A stretch of 64,000 bases of DNA from Micrasema longulum (taxonomy: Eukaryota > Arthropoda > Insecta > Trichoptera > Brachycentridae), in contig JAGVSM010002776.1 in assembly GCA_022494885.1 (NCBI GenBank), positions 1-64,000 on the forward strand, written 5' to 3'. The notes below the pieces were generated by a model, which saw only the letters and a program-made list of their open reading frames with translations, did not search any database and was not told the DNA's origin. Of this stretch, positions 33,770-44,054 are shown in pieces. How positions within the stretch are numbered: position 1 is the stretch's first letter; each line of letters opens with the position of its first letter. The position numbers and the translations under genes are program-made.

Positions 33770-34083
33770 ATTACAACAGGGATGGAGAATACCTTAAATA
33801 AGGTAATATAGAAGTCCAGGCATTTACAGAGCTTACAATCTGTCATTGGCGTGTTTTGATGGCCACTTTACACACTGTGTAACATTTACTATTTCCCTTA
33901 TGTTTGAATATCCACACTTCTTCAATTCTTCTATCTAATTGACTTTAGTGTAGTTAAAGAGCTAATACCTTTTTTGTCGTGAAGAGATTCACCTGATTGA
34001 ATTATTTCACATATTAAGAAACGCCTGAAAACAATTCTACAATTTTCAAACTCCTTGGACCAGTTGGTTTTATTACAATATTT
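33770..34083 (-). repeat. R1 copy forming a minus-strand tandem junction
   Basis: A minus-oriented unit runs from the ACAACAGGGATGGAGAA block to AACGCCTGAAAACAATTC and CTTGGACCAGTTGGTTTTAT. It joins the next unit's 3' end (CAATATTTTGAGTTTATG) at about 34075. The junction matches the one at 21683. Confidence 0.7.
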
Positions 34084-34980
34084 TGAGTTTATGTTTATGT
34101 TTTTAGATTGGGTTTTACCCCTAGGGAGTCGCTAAGATTAACATAATTTAACAGAGATAGAGAACACTTTAGAGAAGGGAATATGGAAGTCTAGGCATTT
34201 ACGGGGTATGGAAGTCCAGTAGCTCAATCACAAATAACTATCGACGTGCTTAAAAACATGCTAAGCATTTGAACGATCACAGTGAACAATAATGAACCTG
34301 CTTAAGTTATCGCAGTCATAAGTCAAGGCGTGTGTAATCTGTAAGTCAACGCTCGTGTCGGTTTGTTTTTTGTTTTCCTCGTAAATAAATATAGTTCATT
34401 GGCGAAAAATTGGCGTTTACTATAAAAAATAATACAATATATTGCATTGGCAAAATAGTAAGGAGTATCTAATACAAAAAAGGGAAAATTAAATTACAAT
34501 TACTATGGCGACTGCTTTTTTGACATTTGGCTTGCCAACCGACTGCTAAATGCAATAAATAGCGTGATAAATAATAAATAAATAAACGAAAATAACAATT
34601 TTGAAATATATTTCCATATTGACACCGGTGAAATTCAAATATGTGATTGCGTAGCAGGATTATACGTCGCGAAACGTAAACATTTTGACATTTTATGTTA
34701 GGTGTTCACGGATGTTCCATTGTGATTGCGAATACGGTAAACAGCCATGGTGAGAAATTGTTATCACGTCGCTTATTAGCAGGTCGATAGTTATTAGTGA
34801 TTGAGCTACAGGCATTTACCCTGTAAATGCCTAGACTTCAATATCCCTACTCTAAAGTGTTATCTATCCCTTTTGTAATTTGTTAATCTTAATGACTCCC
34901 TAGAGGGTGATCCAGTATTTTGTCTGCAAACATTTGAAAGAGCTCAAAATATTGAAGTTTATAAAATAATCATTTAATAA
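34070..34980. mobile_element. Composite inverted-repeat element with TIRs and R1 arms
   Basis: An ~580-bp core (34216-34802) has ~33-bp terminal inverted repeats. The left end reads CAGTAGCTCAATCAC then AATAACTATCGACGTGC; the right end gives the reverse complement with three or four differences. The inversion extends outward into R1 sequence: a minus R1 3' half on the left (34085-34215) and a plus R1 3' half on the right (34812-34960). Total arms are therefore ~170-180 bp each. There is no transposase frame. A solitary left end of the same TIR occurs at 19014-19046. I see no target duplication. It could be a non-autonomous DNA transposon that includes R1, or a TIR element inserted at the centre of an R1 palindrome. 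Confidence 0.6.
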
Positions 34981-35073
34981 TCAATAAATTAATAATCTAC
35001 GAGTATATCACGTCTCTTTGCCAGTTAGAACATACTTTTTTTTTCAAAATACGTACTTAAATAATTGTATTAC

Positions 35074-35187
35074 CTGTATGGGGTAGTGGCGACAGGGATG
35101 TAGGGTGGGGGAAGGGGAGAGTACTGCATGGAAGACCCGCATCGTGACGAGCCATTGCTCGTTCCAGACGCCCTGTTGGCTGCATCT
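35074..35187 (-). CDS. Zasp66: Exon 4: Ser/Pro-rich linker
   Basis: The acceptor TTTGTAG precedes this 114-nt exon; its first A completes Pro119 (CC|A). It encodes DAANRASGTSNGSSR followed by CGSSMQYSPLPPPYIP and VATTPY, then two bases of Arg157 before AG|GTAATA. The sequence is low-complexity Ser/Pro/Gly and is probably disordered. PLPPPY is a PPxY-like or SH3-type short motif, noted as seen only. The length is again a multiple of three with a 1/2 phase, so exons 3 and 4 could be skipped separately, in line with the alternative splicing that gives Zasp genes their name. The intron between exons 4 and 5 is about 5.2 kb and holds the R1/TIR composite near 34070-34980. Confidence 0.65.
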
Positions 35188-35254
35188 CTACAAACATACA
35201 ACGGGAATTAGGGGGATCACCTTGCAGGAAAACAAACCCATATTTAAATTACAG

Positions 35255-35430
35255 GATTAAGAACTGGATTCAACCTCCTTGATAAAAATATATCACAACA
35301 AGAATGAAAAACATTAGGGAACAAAAGTCTATAAATTTAAAGGGCTTATGAAATGTCATTGGCTGGTTTAAGTGGCCACCATTCTGCCTGTGTTTGAATA
35401 TCTGTATTCTTTAAATTCTTCCATCTGTTG
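35255..35430 (-). repeat. R1 partial copy
   Basis: Contains GAACTGGATTCAACCTCCTT, GTCATTGGCTGGTTTAAGTG and CTTCCATCTGTTG in order. It is internally deleted where TTTACACACTGTGTAAC should lie. It sits in intron 4, just downstream of exon 4. Confidence 0.65.
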
Positions 35431-35434
35431 TCAT

Positions 35435-36470
35435 TTCTCTAACATTCGTGTTATTTTTTTCGAACATTTTGTGAATTTAGTTATGTATGTATTTCAAACG
35501 CTGGTACATACATGAGTAAAAGGAATAAAGGCATCGCAGGAAGTATCCTTAGGATATGTGAAATGCAACACAGCACAGTACACTGTAGGTACACTACTGA
35601 CTAACGTGGAAATCTAACTTGTCTGCAGTCACACGTTGCATACATTAACAATAATTATCATTACACCCGCGTGCGGACTCCTTATAGGTTAGAACACTGG
35701 GTACTTAGGACAATCCATTAAACTTTATAATTATTACATTTTTATAATTTCCGTACGTGCCCGAAGAGCTAAGGCGCTGTCGCTGTATGGATACTCGTAT
35801 GAAGAAATTAAGATAGACCAAGCCCAACTCGTGAAAACGGGAAAAAAAACATTTAAAAATTCATGTTTACTATTCGATAATAATAAATCGATCGACGTGG
35901 GTTTAACGTGTATAGTTTTATGGTGTATTTTAATGTGCATCACTAATGCTGACGAGTAGAAACACTGTTTCCAAATGCAAAATAAGAGCTATATCTTTGC
36001 ATTGCATGAATACTCTCACACTACCAGAAGTCAAACTAAAGAATGGCTCGTGGGATGTACCACAAACTCTAAATTCTGGCAAAAAGTTTCAGGTTTCTGG
36101 GGCCGAAAATATTCAATATGTTACCCGAACATTACAAAACCATAACCTGAATTCAATTAAATAAGTTTGTAAAAAAATAGTTACTGAATTTAAGTAGAGA
36201 AAAATTGGAAAACTTACTTAAAAACATTTAAAAATTATAAATGGTTTACTTAAATATTGTATAACTCTATAGTAAATTAACCAGTAGTTGGTCATTTTTT
36301 GTTAATAAACCATGATTATTATTTTATATATTTTTTTGTTTTTTTTTATAAATGCAAAGATTAAAAATAACATTGAATGTTATAAAGTATGCACAATTGT
36401 GTTTTGGATTCTGCTGTCGGATGTATAAAGGATTAATAAGTGTTTTTTTTAAATCAAGTTTAAATTGAAA
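35435..36470. other. No gene assigned
   Basis: Holds a 72-codon plus frame (35946-36164; SWDVPQTLNSGKKFQVSGAE) that I do not recognise and a 69-codon minus frame. Both lack splice context linking them to the Zasp exons. It lies between exons 3 and 4 only in its right part; 35188-37293 is intron 3. Confidence 0.3.
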
Positions 36471-36474
36471 AACC

Positions 36475-36660
36475 CCGTTTCATGAACTGTCAGCGCTTTA
36501 ATAGGAGCATTGCCGAACGGAGGCTGTGCAATCATTCGAGGCTTCGGTCAAGTGACAGGAAAATCATCATGGTTTAGGAAAAATATGATATAAAAATCCC
36601 ATATTATGAATTGACAGCGCCATAATAGGAACATTGCCTAGCGGGAAATTTAAGTTAAAA
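36475..36660 (+). repeat. Local direct repeat
   Basis: CATGAACTGTCAGCGCTTTA then ATAGGAGCATTGCCGAACGG (36480-36520) recurs as TATGAATTGACAGCGCCATA then ATAGGAACATTGCCTAGCGG (36603-36645). Period ~125 bp; function unknown. It lies in intron 3. Confidence 0.5.
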
Positions 36661-36714
36661 TTTTGCTTCCTGCATTGTCTTTACAAATAACAAAAGTACT
36701 GTTACATTTTATCA

Positions 36715-36980
36715 TTATCATCAACAATCCCTTTTTCGCAACTAATAGTGCATAGGGCACTGCATTGGTACACCAATCGCAGCGTATCTTGATCATTTTT
36801 GTTACATGGAGGTAAGATGATCCGTCTTACGCTTCAGATACCAGTCCAGGGACTATGCAATATTCTGGTGTGAAAACACCCTTTAAAATAAATATTTCAT
36901 CAACCATGTAGGGAATCGAACCCGAGACCTCTCGCATGGTAGGCAAACGCTCTGACCACTATATCACGAGGCCGGCAATT
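36715..36980 (-). mobile_element. SINE family S1, full length
   Basis: The reversed tail ATCATTATCATCAACAATCC is followed by the body GCAGCGTATCTTGATCATTT and GTAAGATGATCCGTCTTACG. The head ends with GGGAATCGAACCCGAGACCT and ACCACTATATCACGAGGCC. The tRNA-like part has well-preserved A and B boxes, so it is one of the youngest copies. Confidence 0.85.
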
Positions 36981-37293
36981 TAATAGAGTATAGCGTTTTT
37001 ACGTTAAGAATGTACCAAATTTTTAAACTTAAATACTAGTTAGAAGATCAAAATTACAATTATCAAATGGATGCAAAGTTTTTGTATCGGCTAATTTCCT
37101 TTTTGTTTCCGCTATGCACAAATTAATACTGTTGACTGAATACGAGAAAAACGCAAATTTAAAGTTTCCTCGTAAGGCGCTTTACTTGGAAATGGGGGGA
37201 TAAATGCAGAGGCATCGCCGAGCAGGATTGTAAAATAGGTCAAAATGCATAGGATTCACAAGTAGGTAATAGTGGCGTGGCCTTGGTCCTTAC

Positions 37294-37383
37294 GGTGAGG
37301 GAGAGACGAGCTCCGAGCGGAAGGTCGGAGTTCTGGAGCGGCCCACGTAGGCGCCCCGGTACAGGTGCTTGTGCGCTACTCCC
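37294..37383 (-). CDS. Zasp66: Exon 3: basic/Ser-rich linker after the PDZ domain
   Basis: The acceptor CTGCCAG precedes this 90-nt exon, whose first base completes Arg89 (CG|G). It encodes GVAHKHLYRGAYVGR followed by SRTPTFRSELVSPS, ending with two bases of codon 119 before a strong GTAAGG donor. An in-frame TAA follows immediately in the intron. The block is high in GC against flanks near 30 percent, and its phase fits both neighbours. The VAHKH...YRGAY patch recalls the short conserved segment that follows the PDZ domain in insect Zasp proteins, but this is from memory. No catalytic motif is expected; it is a scaffold linker. A multiple of three (90 nt) allows exon skipping without frameshift. 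Confidence 0.65.
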
Positions 37384-37499
37384 CTGGCAGAAATACATTC
37401 TTTAGTGCACCATTGTCGTACTGTTCGCATATATTACCTTTCTCTAGTTTCCTGATTAATTAGTGTCGAGTGCAATCTTCAATCGCTTACTGTTATGCA

Positions 37500-38480
37500 A
37501 TAACAGCAACAACAGCAACAACAAACCATCACGCCGTTTCCTCCTAGGGGTAAGCAGAGATAATAGAATGCCATGTCACCCTGTCCTTGCATACATACTT
37601 TCCCCTTCTTCTCATGCGCGCACGCCGATTACTCCTACTCTTGACATGTCCATCAGTATTTGTCGGATTTGATCGAGTCATATCTTTCTCAGTCTCCCCC
37701 ATTTTCTGCATCCATCAACATTCGTGTCGTAGATTCATTTTTTTTTTTATAAACACTCCTTTGAGAATAGTTCAGTCGCCTTCTGTTTGATGCGCGTATT
37801 GCGGTTTCTGGACTATTCTTAATTCTATTGATCTTTTATTTTATTTTTTTTTCACCACAACAGGCCAGGAGGCCTAATTACAGTGGTGAATTACATCACA
37901 GAACACCCAGGCTTAAAAAATCATATTTTAATTTTTGTGATCTCACCGGGAATCGAATCCGGAACCTTCCGTGCGTGAATCAAGCATCTTGACCACTACA
38001 CCACGGTGCCCGCTTTAGCCGTTCTTTCGCTGTCCAATCTCAGCCTTACATAGTACGCAAATCTCGACATTTGTTCACCTATCATACATCGTTTTAACAC
38101 GCATTCGCCTGAGAGATCGCATCTCGATACTTCGAACTTTTTTCATTATTTTTCCAATTCAATACTTCGCTCCCATACAATAGGGTCAGTACCAGAACTC
38201 CATTGTGAACTGCTAGTTTTGCCTCCTGCGACAAACATTTGTTTGCCAAGGTAAATTCCAGTGCGCCGTCCACCCTGTTCCCGGCACTCACCCTCCTTTC
38301 AATATATTTTTCAGTCTTTACATCCCCAGTAAACATATTTCAAAAATACACATATTCCACTACCTGATTCAGAATATCTCTGTTCACACTGATCTCACAT
38401 TTAGTTATATTTTCATCCCTTTCAAAAACCATTACTTTCGATTAATCAACATTCATTAGCAAATTACTTTTCTTGGATCT
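37500..38480 (-). mobile_element. RTE-like LINE, larger C-terminal fragment split by SINE S2
   Basis: Minus strand, N to C: MVFERDENITKCEISVNRD near 38430, then MFTGDVKTEKYIERRVSAGN and RVDGALEF, LAVHNGVLVLTLLYGSEVLN (38094-38336). The C-terminal block after the SINE corresponds to 10680-10900. These are the thumb and post-RT segments of RTE-like elements. The SINE at 37737-38015 interrupts it. It is about 1 kb upstream of exon 2 relative to exon 3, wholly inside intron 2. Confidence 0.8.
37737..38015 (-). mobile_element. SINE family S2, nested in an RTE-like LINE
   Basis: Reversed order: a T-run (37738-37749), a tail segment shared with 5376-5445, GGCCAGGAGGCCTAATTACA, then GGGAATCGAATCCGGAACCT, then CCACTACACCACGGTGCCCG. 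The tRNA-like head has clear A and B boxes. The flanks CGTAGATTCA and TTAGCCGTTCTTTCGCTG continue the RTE fragment homologous to 10900-10925, so the SINE inserted into that LINE. Confidence 0.8.
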
Positions 38481-39372
38481 TTAGATAATATTCGAATCTC
38501 ATATGAATAATTGTCAAAACATTCTCGAAGCTTTTACTATTTATTTGGTCATCCCTCTGGCAATTACTTGCATCCGATTGCGAATAGCTATCAACAAACC
38601 AAACGTTATTGTTAACTCGAACATTCTATAAAAAAGATTGCCCTTTATCCGAAAAACACGAATCGATCCTTTAATCATGTAATAAAATTTATCGTAATAA
38701 TATTGTTTCAAACGATTTACTATCAACACAATAAAATCGCATGTTTTAATATATTATAAATACACTAAACTACTAATGGTTTCCCAAATTATTGGACTAA
38801 ACGTAAAACCTTCACTAAAATAATTTGTTAATAAATTGTTAATAAGACCTCTCTTGTCGATGTGGACTGATTAAATAATAATTTACCGACATAATTTGTA
38901 AAGCTGATACTTTTACAAAAATTCCTCAGATTATTCAACTCATTGCCCGAGCTTAAATCAATAAAAAGAATTTTAAGATAAAAACTATTATTCTTTCCTT
39001 CGGGAGAAATACAAATAACTCTTATTAGAACGACACGAGTAAGAACATTCGTAGGTAGTCGTCATATTAAGTAAGAAGTCACTCCAAATGTTTAGAGCAT
39101 TTCAAATGTCTTTTGTTATAAACATACAGTATTATTCGTACTTGATTCCTTTAAAATTCCCTTTCAGAAAAATATTTTGAGGGAATCTGTTTGTTTTTTA
39201 TATTACATTCAAATAACATACTTTAAAACAAGTATATGTTACATTTTTGACATCAGTGAATTCGAGAATATCGGTATCGATAAATTCTAAGAATCGTGAT
39301 TTAAAACCAGTTTTTTTACATAAAAAAATGGTTTCTGGATCCTTTAGATGAAGTAATAAGTGAGGTGATCAC

Positions 39373-39521
39373 CGCTGTATGGCGATCTTGATATTAGTCC
39401 CAGCGTTCCTGAACAAGTTCTGAGCATCCTCATGCCGGAGGTCGCGAGCATCGAAGTCTCCTATCTTCGTGATGATGTCTCCGCGAAGTAATTCCCTCTG
39501 CGCAGGAGTCCCCGGGTTCAC
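39373..39521 (-). CDS. Zasp66: Exon 2: C-terminal half of the PDZ domain
   Basis: The acceptor TTGCAG is followed by GTG in phase 0. The exon encodes residues 40-88 plus two bases of codon 89, from VNPGTPAQRE to NIKIAIQ. Seen here are the NPGTPA turn, the LLRGDIITKIGD strand pair and the DLRHEDAQ helix. Alignment to PSD-95-type PDZ domains puts His69 at the first position of helix alpha-B, the residue that selects class I C-terminal ligands. LRHxDAQ is shared with Zasp52, so the family call rests mainly on this exon. The donor is CAGCG|GTGATC. An in-frame TGA lies just past the donor, so intron retention would truncate the protein directly after the PDZ domain. Intron 1 upstream is about 18.8 kb. 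Confidence 0.8.
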
Positions 39522-39694
39522 CTGCAATTGCCATACAATGTGATCAGTACTTACGTACTCCTATTATTTGAAAAATTGTTATAATTAAGAACACGATGTC
39601 AATACGAGTAGGATACAGAACATGGCATTCGTTTTATTTTCCTTTTTTAATGGCAAAATTATTGCTTTAAAGGCATATTTAAATGTTCATAAAA

Positions 39695-39945
39695 TGTGCC
39701 AGGTTCTTCGTCGCAACTGGTAAGACGACCAATTGTGAAATTAGCATCGCGGGTTCGATTCTCGACAGTTGTAAGAAAGAAAATCCATTAAAAGATTTTT
39801 TCGGTCGGGTGGTTTGATTGGTAAGGGCGTTGTGTTATTTTTCATAACTTCATTCAATATCCTCCTCCGGACGGACTAAACCCACCCACCTCCACCCGTA
39901 GCTGTTATAGTGTCCTGAAGGGACTCTCTGTTAGCCAACCTACGA
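39695..39945 (+). mobile_element. SINE family S4 head followed by another repeat
   Basis: 39695-39790 carries an A box (AACTGGTAAGACGACC) and a B box (GGGTTCGATTCTC) and resembles 14335-14435. 39800-39945 begins with another tRNA-like A-box segment (GGTGGTTTGATTGGTAAGGG) and ends with the piece shared with 1140-1235. It lies 174 bp or more upstream of the exon 2 acceptor, within intron 1. Confidence 0.55.
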
Positions 39946-40204
39946 ATTTACTTTATTTGACAGATAACATTATTTTTTTAATCTCTCGGCCGTCATAATT
40001 ATTATTACAATTAACCAATACCTAGACTACACCGGTTAGCGGCTAGGCAACGAGTATGATGAAGTTGATATATTTCGTTTATCTTTATATAATTATAGGT
40101 TAAGTATTCCAAAGGCTATAAATTAATATGTATAAAATTACTTAATATTTATCTCTATTTACTAAATTTTTTAAAGTGATTCTAAATTTTTTTAATGTAG
40201 CTCT

Positions 40205-40253
40205 ATAATAATATTTATTTATTTATTTAACACTATATATACATACATATACA

Positions 40254-40285
<32 letters not shown>

Positions 40286-40325
40286 CGGAGGGCATATTGC
40301 CTTAAGGCAATTTCTTCCTACCTAC
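40205..40325 (-). mobile_element. LINE 3' tail with perfect 16-bp palindrome
   Basis: Reversed (TAAA)n at 40212-40230, a (TA)n run at 40253-40278 and the palindrome ATTGCCTTAAGGCAAT at 40293-40308, then TTCTTCCTACCTACC as at 11205. Confidence 0.6.
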
Positions 40326-40329
40326 CCAA

Positions 40330-41435
40330 ACCGTTCAGTTTGAGAAAATTCCAAGTACATGGACATATTGAATCTTATGATTTTATACAAAATTAAAAAA
40401 CAAAGATTAACTTTTAAAAAACTAATTAACACAATAGTAAATAAACCAGGCGAGAGAAGTGTGCTTGTCAATTTAATTGATGGATGCATCAAGAAAATAG
40501 GAAACTGGATGGCTGAAAACAGACTAACATTAAACCCATCAAAAACTGAACAACTGTGGGTGGCTTCAGCCAGACGACAGAATTTGATCCAGGATACGGC
40601 TCTACCCAATGTAGGGAGTACCGTTTTACCCACCGTTAAACTACTGGGAGTTTTACTCAATTCTGACCTATCTCTTGACGCTCAAATTAGTAGAACGATA
40701 AGTTCATGCTTCTACCAGCTGAGACAAATTAAATGCATACGCAAAAATTTGCCGGTTGATGCCGCCTGTCAATTAATAAATGCGTTTGTAGTGTCCAGAG
40801 TCGATTATTGTAATAGTATATATGCATGTCTACCAATGAACAAAATGATTCGCCTACAATCTGTATTGAATGCCGCAGCGAGACTTATTTTCGGAATCTC
40901 TAAGTTCAGTCATATCACTCCACTACTTCGGGAACTACACTGGCTACGTTTTCCACAGAGGGTCGAATACAAACTCTGTTGGCTTATGTATAAGTCACTG
41001 CACAACTCGGCTCCGGAATATCTAAGGGAACTATGCATTCCAGATGAACTAGCTGACAGGCGTCTCACGCTTAGATCAGCTACGTCTACGGCGAGAGGAA
41101 AAGTTATTATACCTCTACGCAAACAGCGCACTAAATTTAGTGAACGCGCATTTGCGGTCGCAGGCCCTATGGCATGGAATGCTCTCCCAGCAGAGGTGCG
41201 AGGCTGTGAAAGTGAAGTGATGTTTCGGAAAAAAACTTAAAACCCACTTGTTCTCTAAATCATTTGAATAAATCCGTAGCACGTGACAACAAAATAAATT
41301 ATTTTAATTAAATTACAAATTTAAAAGCTTCAATTAATTAACAATAGAATCACCATGTAAAGCGCCCTTGAGGTATTTTATTACGAAAATGGCGCTATAT
41401 AAGTTATCCATAATTAATTTAATTTAATTTAATAG
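40330..41435 (+). mobile_element. LINE with a 293-codon open RT C-terminal region
   Basis: This is the longest frame in the window (40359-41240). In order: GNWMAENRLTLNPSKTEQLW (post-palm block), TVKLLGVLLNSDLSLDAQIS, VSRVDYCNSIYACLPMNKMI then RLQSVLNAAARLIFG, ITPLLRELHWLRFPQRVEYK, and at the end FAVAGPMAWNALPAEVRGCE. This order is diagnostic of CR1/L2-group LINEs. The palm, including YADD, is missing. The frame breaks at 41240 in an A-run just before the last residues (LKTHLFSKSFE in the next frame). The 3' end is CGCCCTTGAGGTATTTTATT, GGCGCTATATAAG and (AATTT)n. It was inserted recently, judging by the intact frame. It has no host role. Confidence 0.85.
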
Positions 41436-41564
41436 TATGAAGAGAGAAGAAGGGATACAAAGGAAAAAAGAAGGATAAAAAACAACTTAAATATTTACAT
41501 AGTGATATTTCAATCTTGACTTAAATGTAAATAAAGAAGGGGTGTCTTTATTATTAGTGGGTAG

Positions 41565-41700
41565 ATTACATATAATTATGTGTATGTGTACGTATATATA
41601 TGTATATATATATAAATGTGTGTACACATGTATGTATATGTGGGTGTGTATATATGCATATGAATGTGCATTTATGTGTGTAAATATATTAAATATCTTT
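41565..41700 (+). repeat. (TA/TG)n microsatellite
   Basis: Alternating TATGTGTATG / TATATATATA / TGTGTGTA runs. The 60-codon Tyr/Cys-rich frame here is an artefact of the repeat. Confidence 0.75.
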
Positions 41701-41864
41701 CTATATACCCCTATACCTATGTGAGTACATTTCTTTATTTTTACTTGTGATTGTTTATTTTAGTTTTTCTCGTGTCATTCTTACTGCTAACCTAATGTTT
41801 ATACTTATGTTACACTGCTGCACTTGAATGTATTAAATTAATAAATATATAAAATAAATAAAAT

Positions 41865-42065
41865 ATTCTTCTGTCAAACTTTTTGCTGATGACACTCTGC
41901 CCTAAGTGGTTGAAAACAATATTGATGACGCAAATAATAACATGCAAATATATTCAAATAAAATATCTCGTTGGTTGGATATAAATAAATTAAAATTAAA
42001 TGTTTCAAAAAGTAAGTATGTGATGAAATGAACTAAAGATTCACAGGGAAAATATAGATGGAGTA
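41865..42065 (+). mobile_element. LINE RT fragment around FADD
   Basis: SVKLFADDTLP, a stop, then NNIDDANNNMQIYSNKISRW followed by LDINKLKLNVSKSKYV. FADD is the RT catalytic motif with its two aspartates; the W...NKLxLNxSKxK block follows as expected. Both ends are truncated. Confidence 0.8.
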
Positions 42066-42911
42066 AAAGAAATAAAATATTTAGTAGTGATAATTTCTAA
42101 CAATTATCATTATAACTTTTTGAATATATAAAAAACAAAATTTCTTAACGAGTAGGATTTTTAAATAGAATAAGGAAAAATTGGATGTAAGTACAAGTAA
42201 TTTATTTTTTTAATTATATTGTTTTGCCGTTGTTCTCTAATTGTTCTAGTATTCTCTTCCTGAGCACTGAAAATCAATATAATGTCAGGCAGACGGCTCA
42301 GAATAGTATAAAGACAATATTGAAATGTGGCAGATCTACAAAGATTTAATATATTTATGTTGACGGTACTGAACATGCTTTTGGTGAAGCAAAGAGCAAT
42401 TTAAAATAAATTGGTATTAGTATTTAAATTATAATATATATTGTTGCTAGAATATATATTTTTTTTTAAAAAAAATTTAATTTATTTTTCAAAAATATTT
42501 ATAAAATATTCTTAAATTAAAGTCCTGCTGAGTTGCAAAATACAACTAGAACGAGAAAATATATGAAATGGATTCAGAATAATGATTTATTGTATTTTCA
42601 AAATCAACATGGATATTTTGGATAAATGTTTTCACATAAAAATATAAAACAAAATTATTTTTTTAAATACGCCTCTAGAAAAACGCGACATGTTTGGCCT
42701 TGATAGTTGAGACGTCAAGATTCATGACAATGTTCTAAACAAATTTGAATGGTCGGGTACAAATGAACATAAATCGTGACGTATTAGGGGCATGGCCAAT
42801 GGAATGGCCGTTTTTGCGGGAATTCAAAATCGCAAATTTAAAATTATTTTATATGTTACTAATAAGTAACAAAAAAAATATTTTTTTACTAGAGAGTATT
42901 TCATAGACCGT

Positions 42912-43262
42912 TATTACTTTATTTATTTATTAACGGACATTGTCCATGTATACAATTTATAAGGTTTAAATATTACAATAAAAGAATAGTTTAAAACATT
43001 TAAAAAAAAAAGAAAGTAGCATAAGGGACATCGAGACAAGATCTGGACTATTTATTTAGTGCTCATTTAAACCGTTGTAAACTTAAACCACAAAAGTTGT
43101 TGTCTTGAGTTAACAATACGACAAAGGCGGGTCATTGGAGAATTTAGGCCATAGTTTGTTATACGCTGATCGATGAACAGTACTTCATTTTTTCTCAATC
43201 TACGAGTCGGAATATTGAATTTTACTTGTCCCAGTAATGATGGAACATCGATTATACCATTT
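42912..43262 (-). mobile_element. LINE C-terminus and tail
   Basis: Reversed tail TTATTTATTTATTAAC then GGACATTGTCC and ATGTATACAATTTATAAGGT. Minus-strand coding: VQFNIPTRRLRKNEVLFIDQ then RITNYGLNSPMTRLCRIVN, closely matching 18380-18500. It breaks off at ATTATACCATTTA (43250). Confidence 0.8.
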
Positions 43263-43572
43263 AAAAACGTTTTTTTTAAAGTGACATTTCCCTATTGCAA
43301 ATTCTTTTTAATTACATTCTGATTGCTTAGTAACTGAACATTTTGTATGGATTAGGACTTTTATATTGATTTATTTATTCAATAAAAACTCTCATTGGGG
43401 TGTTTCGTGCCGATGGAAACAATCAACATTATTTTGAAATATGCCCTAAATTTTATGAAAACGAAATTTAACTTTCAACATATACCTATATATCTAAATA
43501 TGCTGCGTTTGCGTGACAGACTCTTCTTTATTGCTGAGTTTTCGAACGCCCGAAAAACAGAAAATACATTGT

Positions 43573-43664
43573 GAGGCCCAAAAGGCTGAAATTCCTAAGT
43601 GTCCGAGATCCCTACTAACCGAAGCCCGGAGGGCCGAATGAATGAGTCCTGAAGGGTTGAATTC
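43573..43664 (+). repeat. Three small hairpin-like repeats
   Basis: GAGGCCCAAAAGGCTGAAAT (43573), GAAGCCCGGAGGGCCGAATG (43621) and GAGTCCTGAAGGGTTGAATT (43644) share the plan GA-GYCC-loop-RGGY-GAAT. They may be decayed ribozyme-like or tandem units; no coding sense. Confidence 0.4.
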
Positions 43665-43950
43665 TCTAGCATGTAACAGTCGGCGACAGCCAACGGTGGG
43701 TTTCGTTCAGTTTATTTTGTTTTGTGATATTTTTAGAAATCAAATACATTGGCCTTGTTCCGCAACTAATTGGTTTCGTAAATTCATTCGTATCGTATGA
43801 GAAGGAACGAAAGCGAAATGTTATTTTGATTGCGCTAGAGTAAGATTATGACAAACGAACTAACTTATGAAACGAAATTGTAACATAATAAACGTCTTTT
43901 ATTATATAAATAAAAGACGAGTGATACTTTAATCCACAAATTTGGGAAAT

Positions 43951-43994
43951 CCAGTGACTAGTTTCGTCGTTTTCGCGACATCTTCGAGACTGGT
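43951..43994 (-). ncRNA. Hammerhead-ribozyme-like motif, copy A
   Basis: Minus strand: helix I 5' ACCAGT (43994-43989), CTCGAAGA (CTGAAGA with one change/insertion), T, helix II GTCG...CGAC around CGAAAA, then GAAAC, two bases, GTC (43958-43956) and helix I 3' ACTGG. The order equals type I hammerhead RNAs with a minimal helix III. The core mutation suggests this copy may not cut. Confidence 0.4.
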
Positions 43995-44054
43995 ATCATT
44001 AAGGAGTTCAATACAATACAAAACAGAGGTAAGGATAGATAATTCAAAATTATA

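Noticed and set aside
40322..40660. A 112-codon minus-strand gene
   Set aside because: It is antisense to the LINE frame and has no own motif.
40359..41240. A 293-codon host gene
   Set aside because: All recognisable blocks are LINE reverse-transcriptase C-terminal motifs, and a truncated copy exists at 46555-46768.
41542..41724. Small Tyr/Cys-rich protein
   Set aside because: The frame follows a (TA/TG)n microsatellite.
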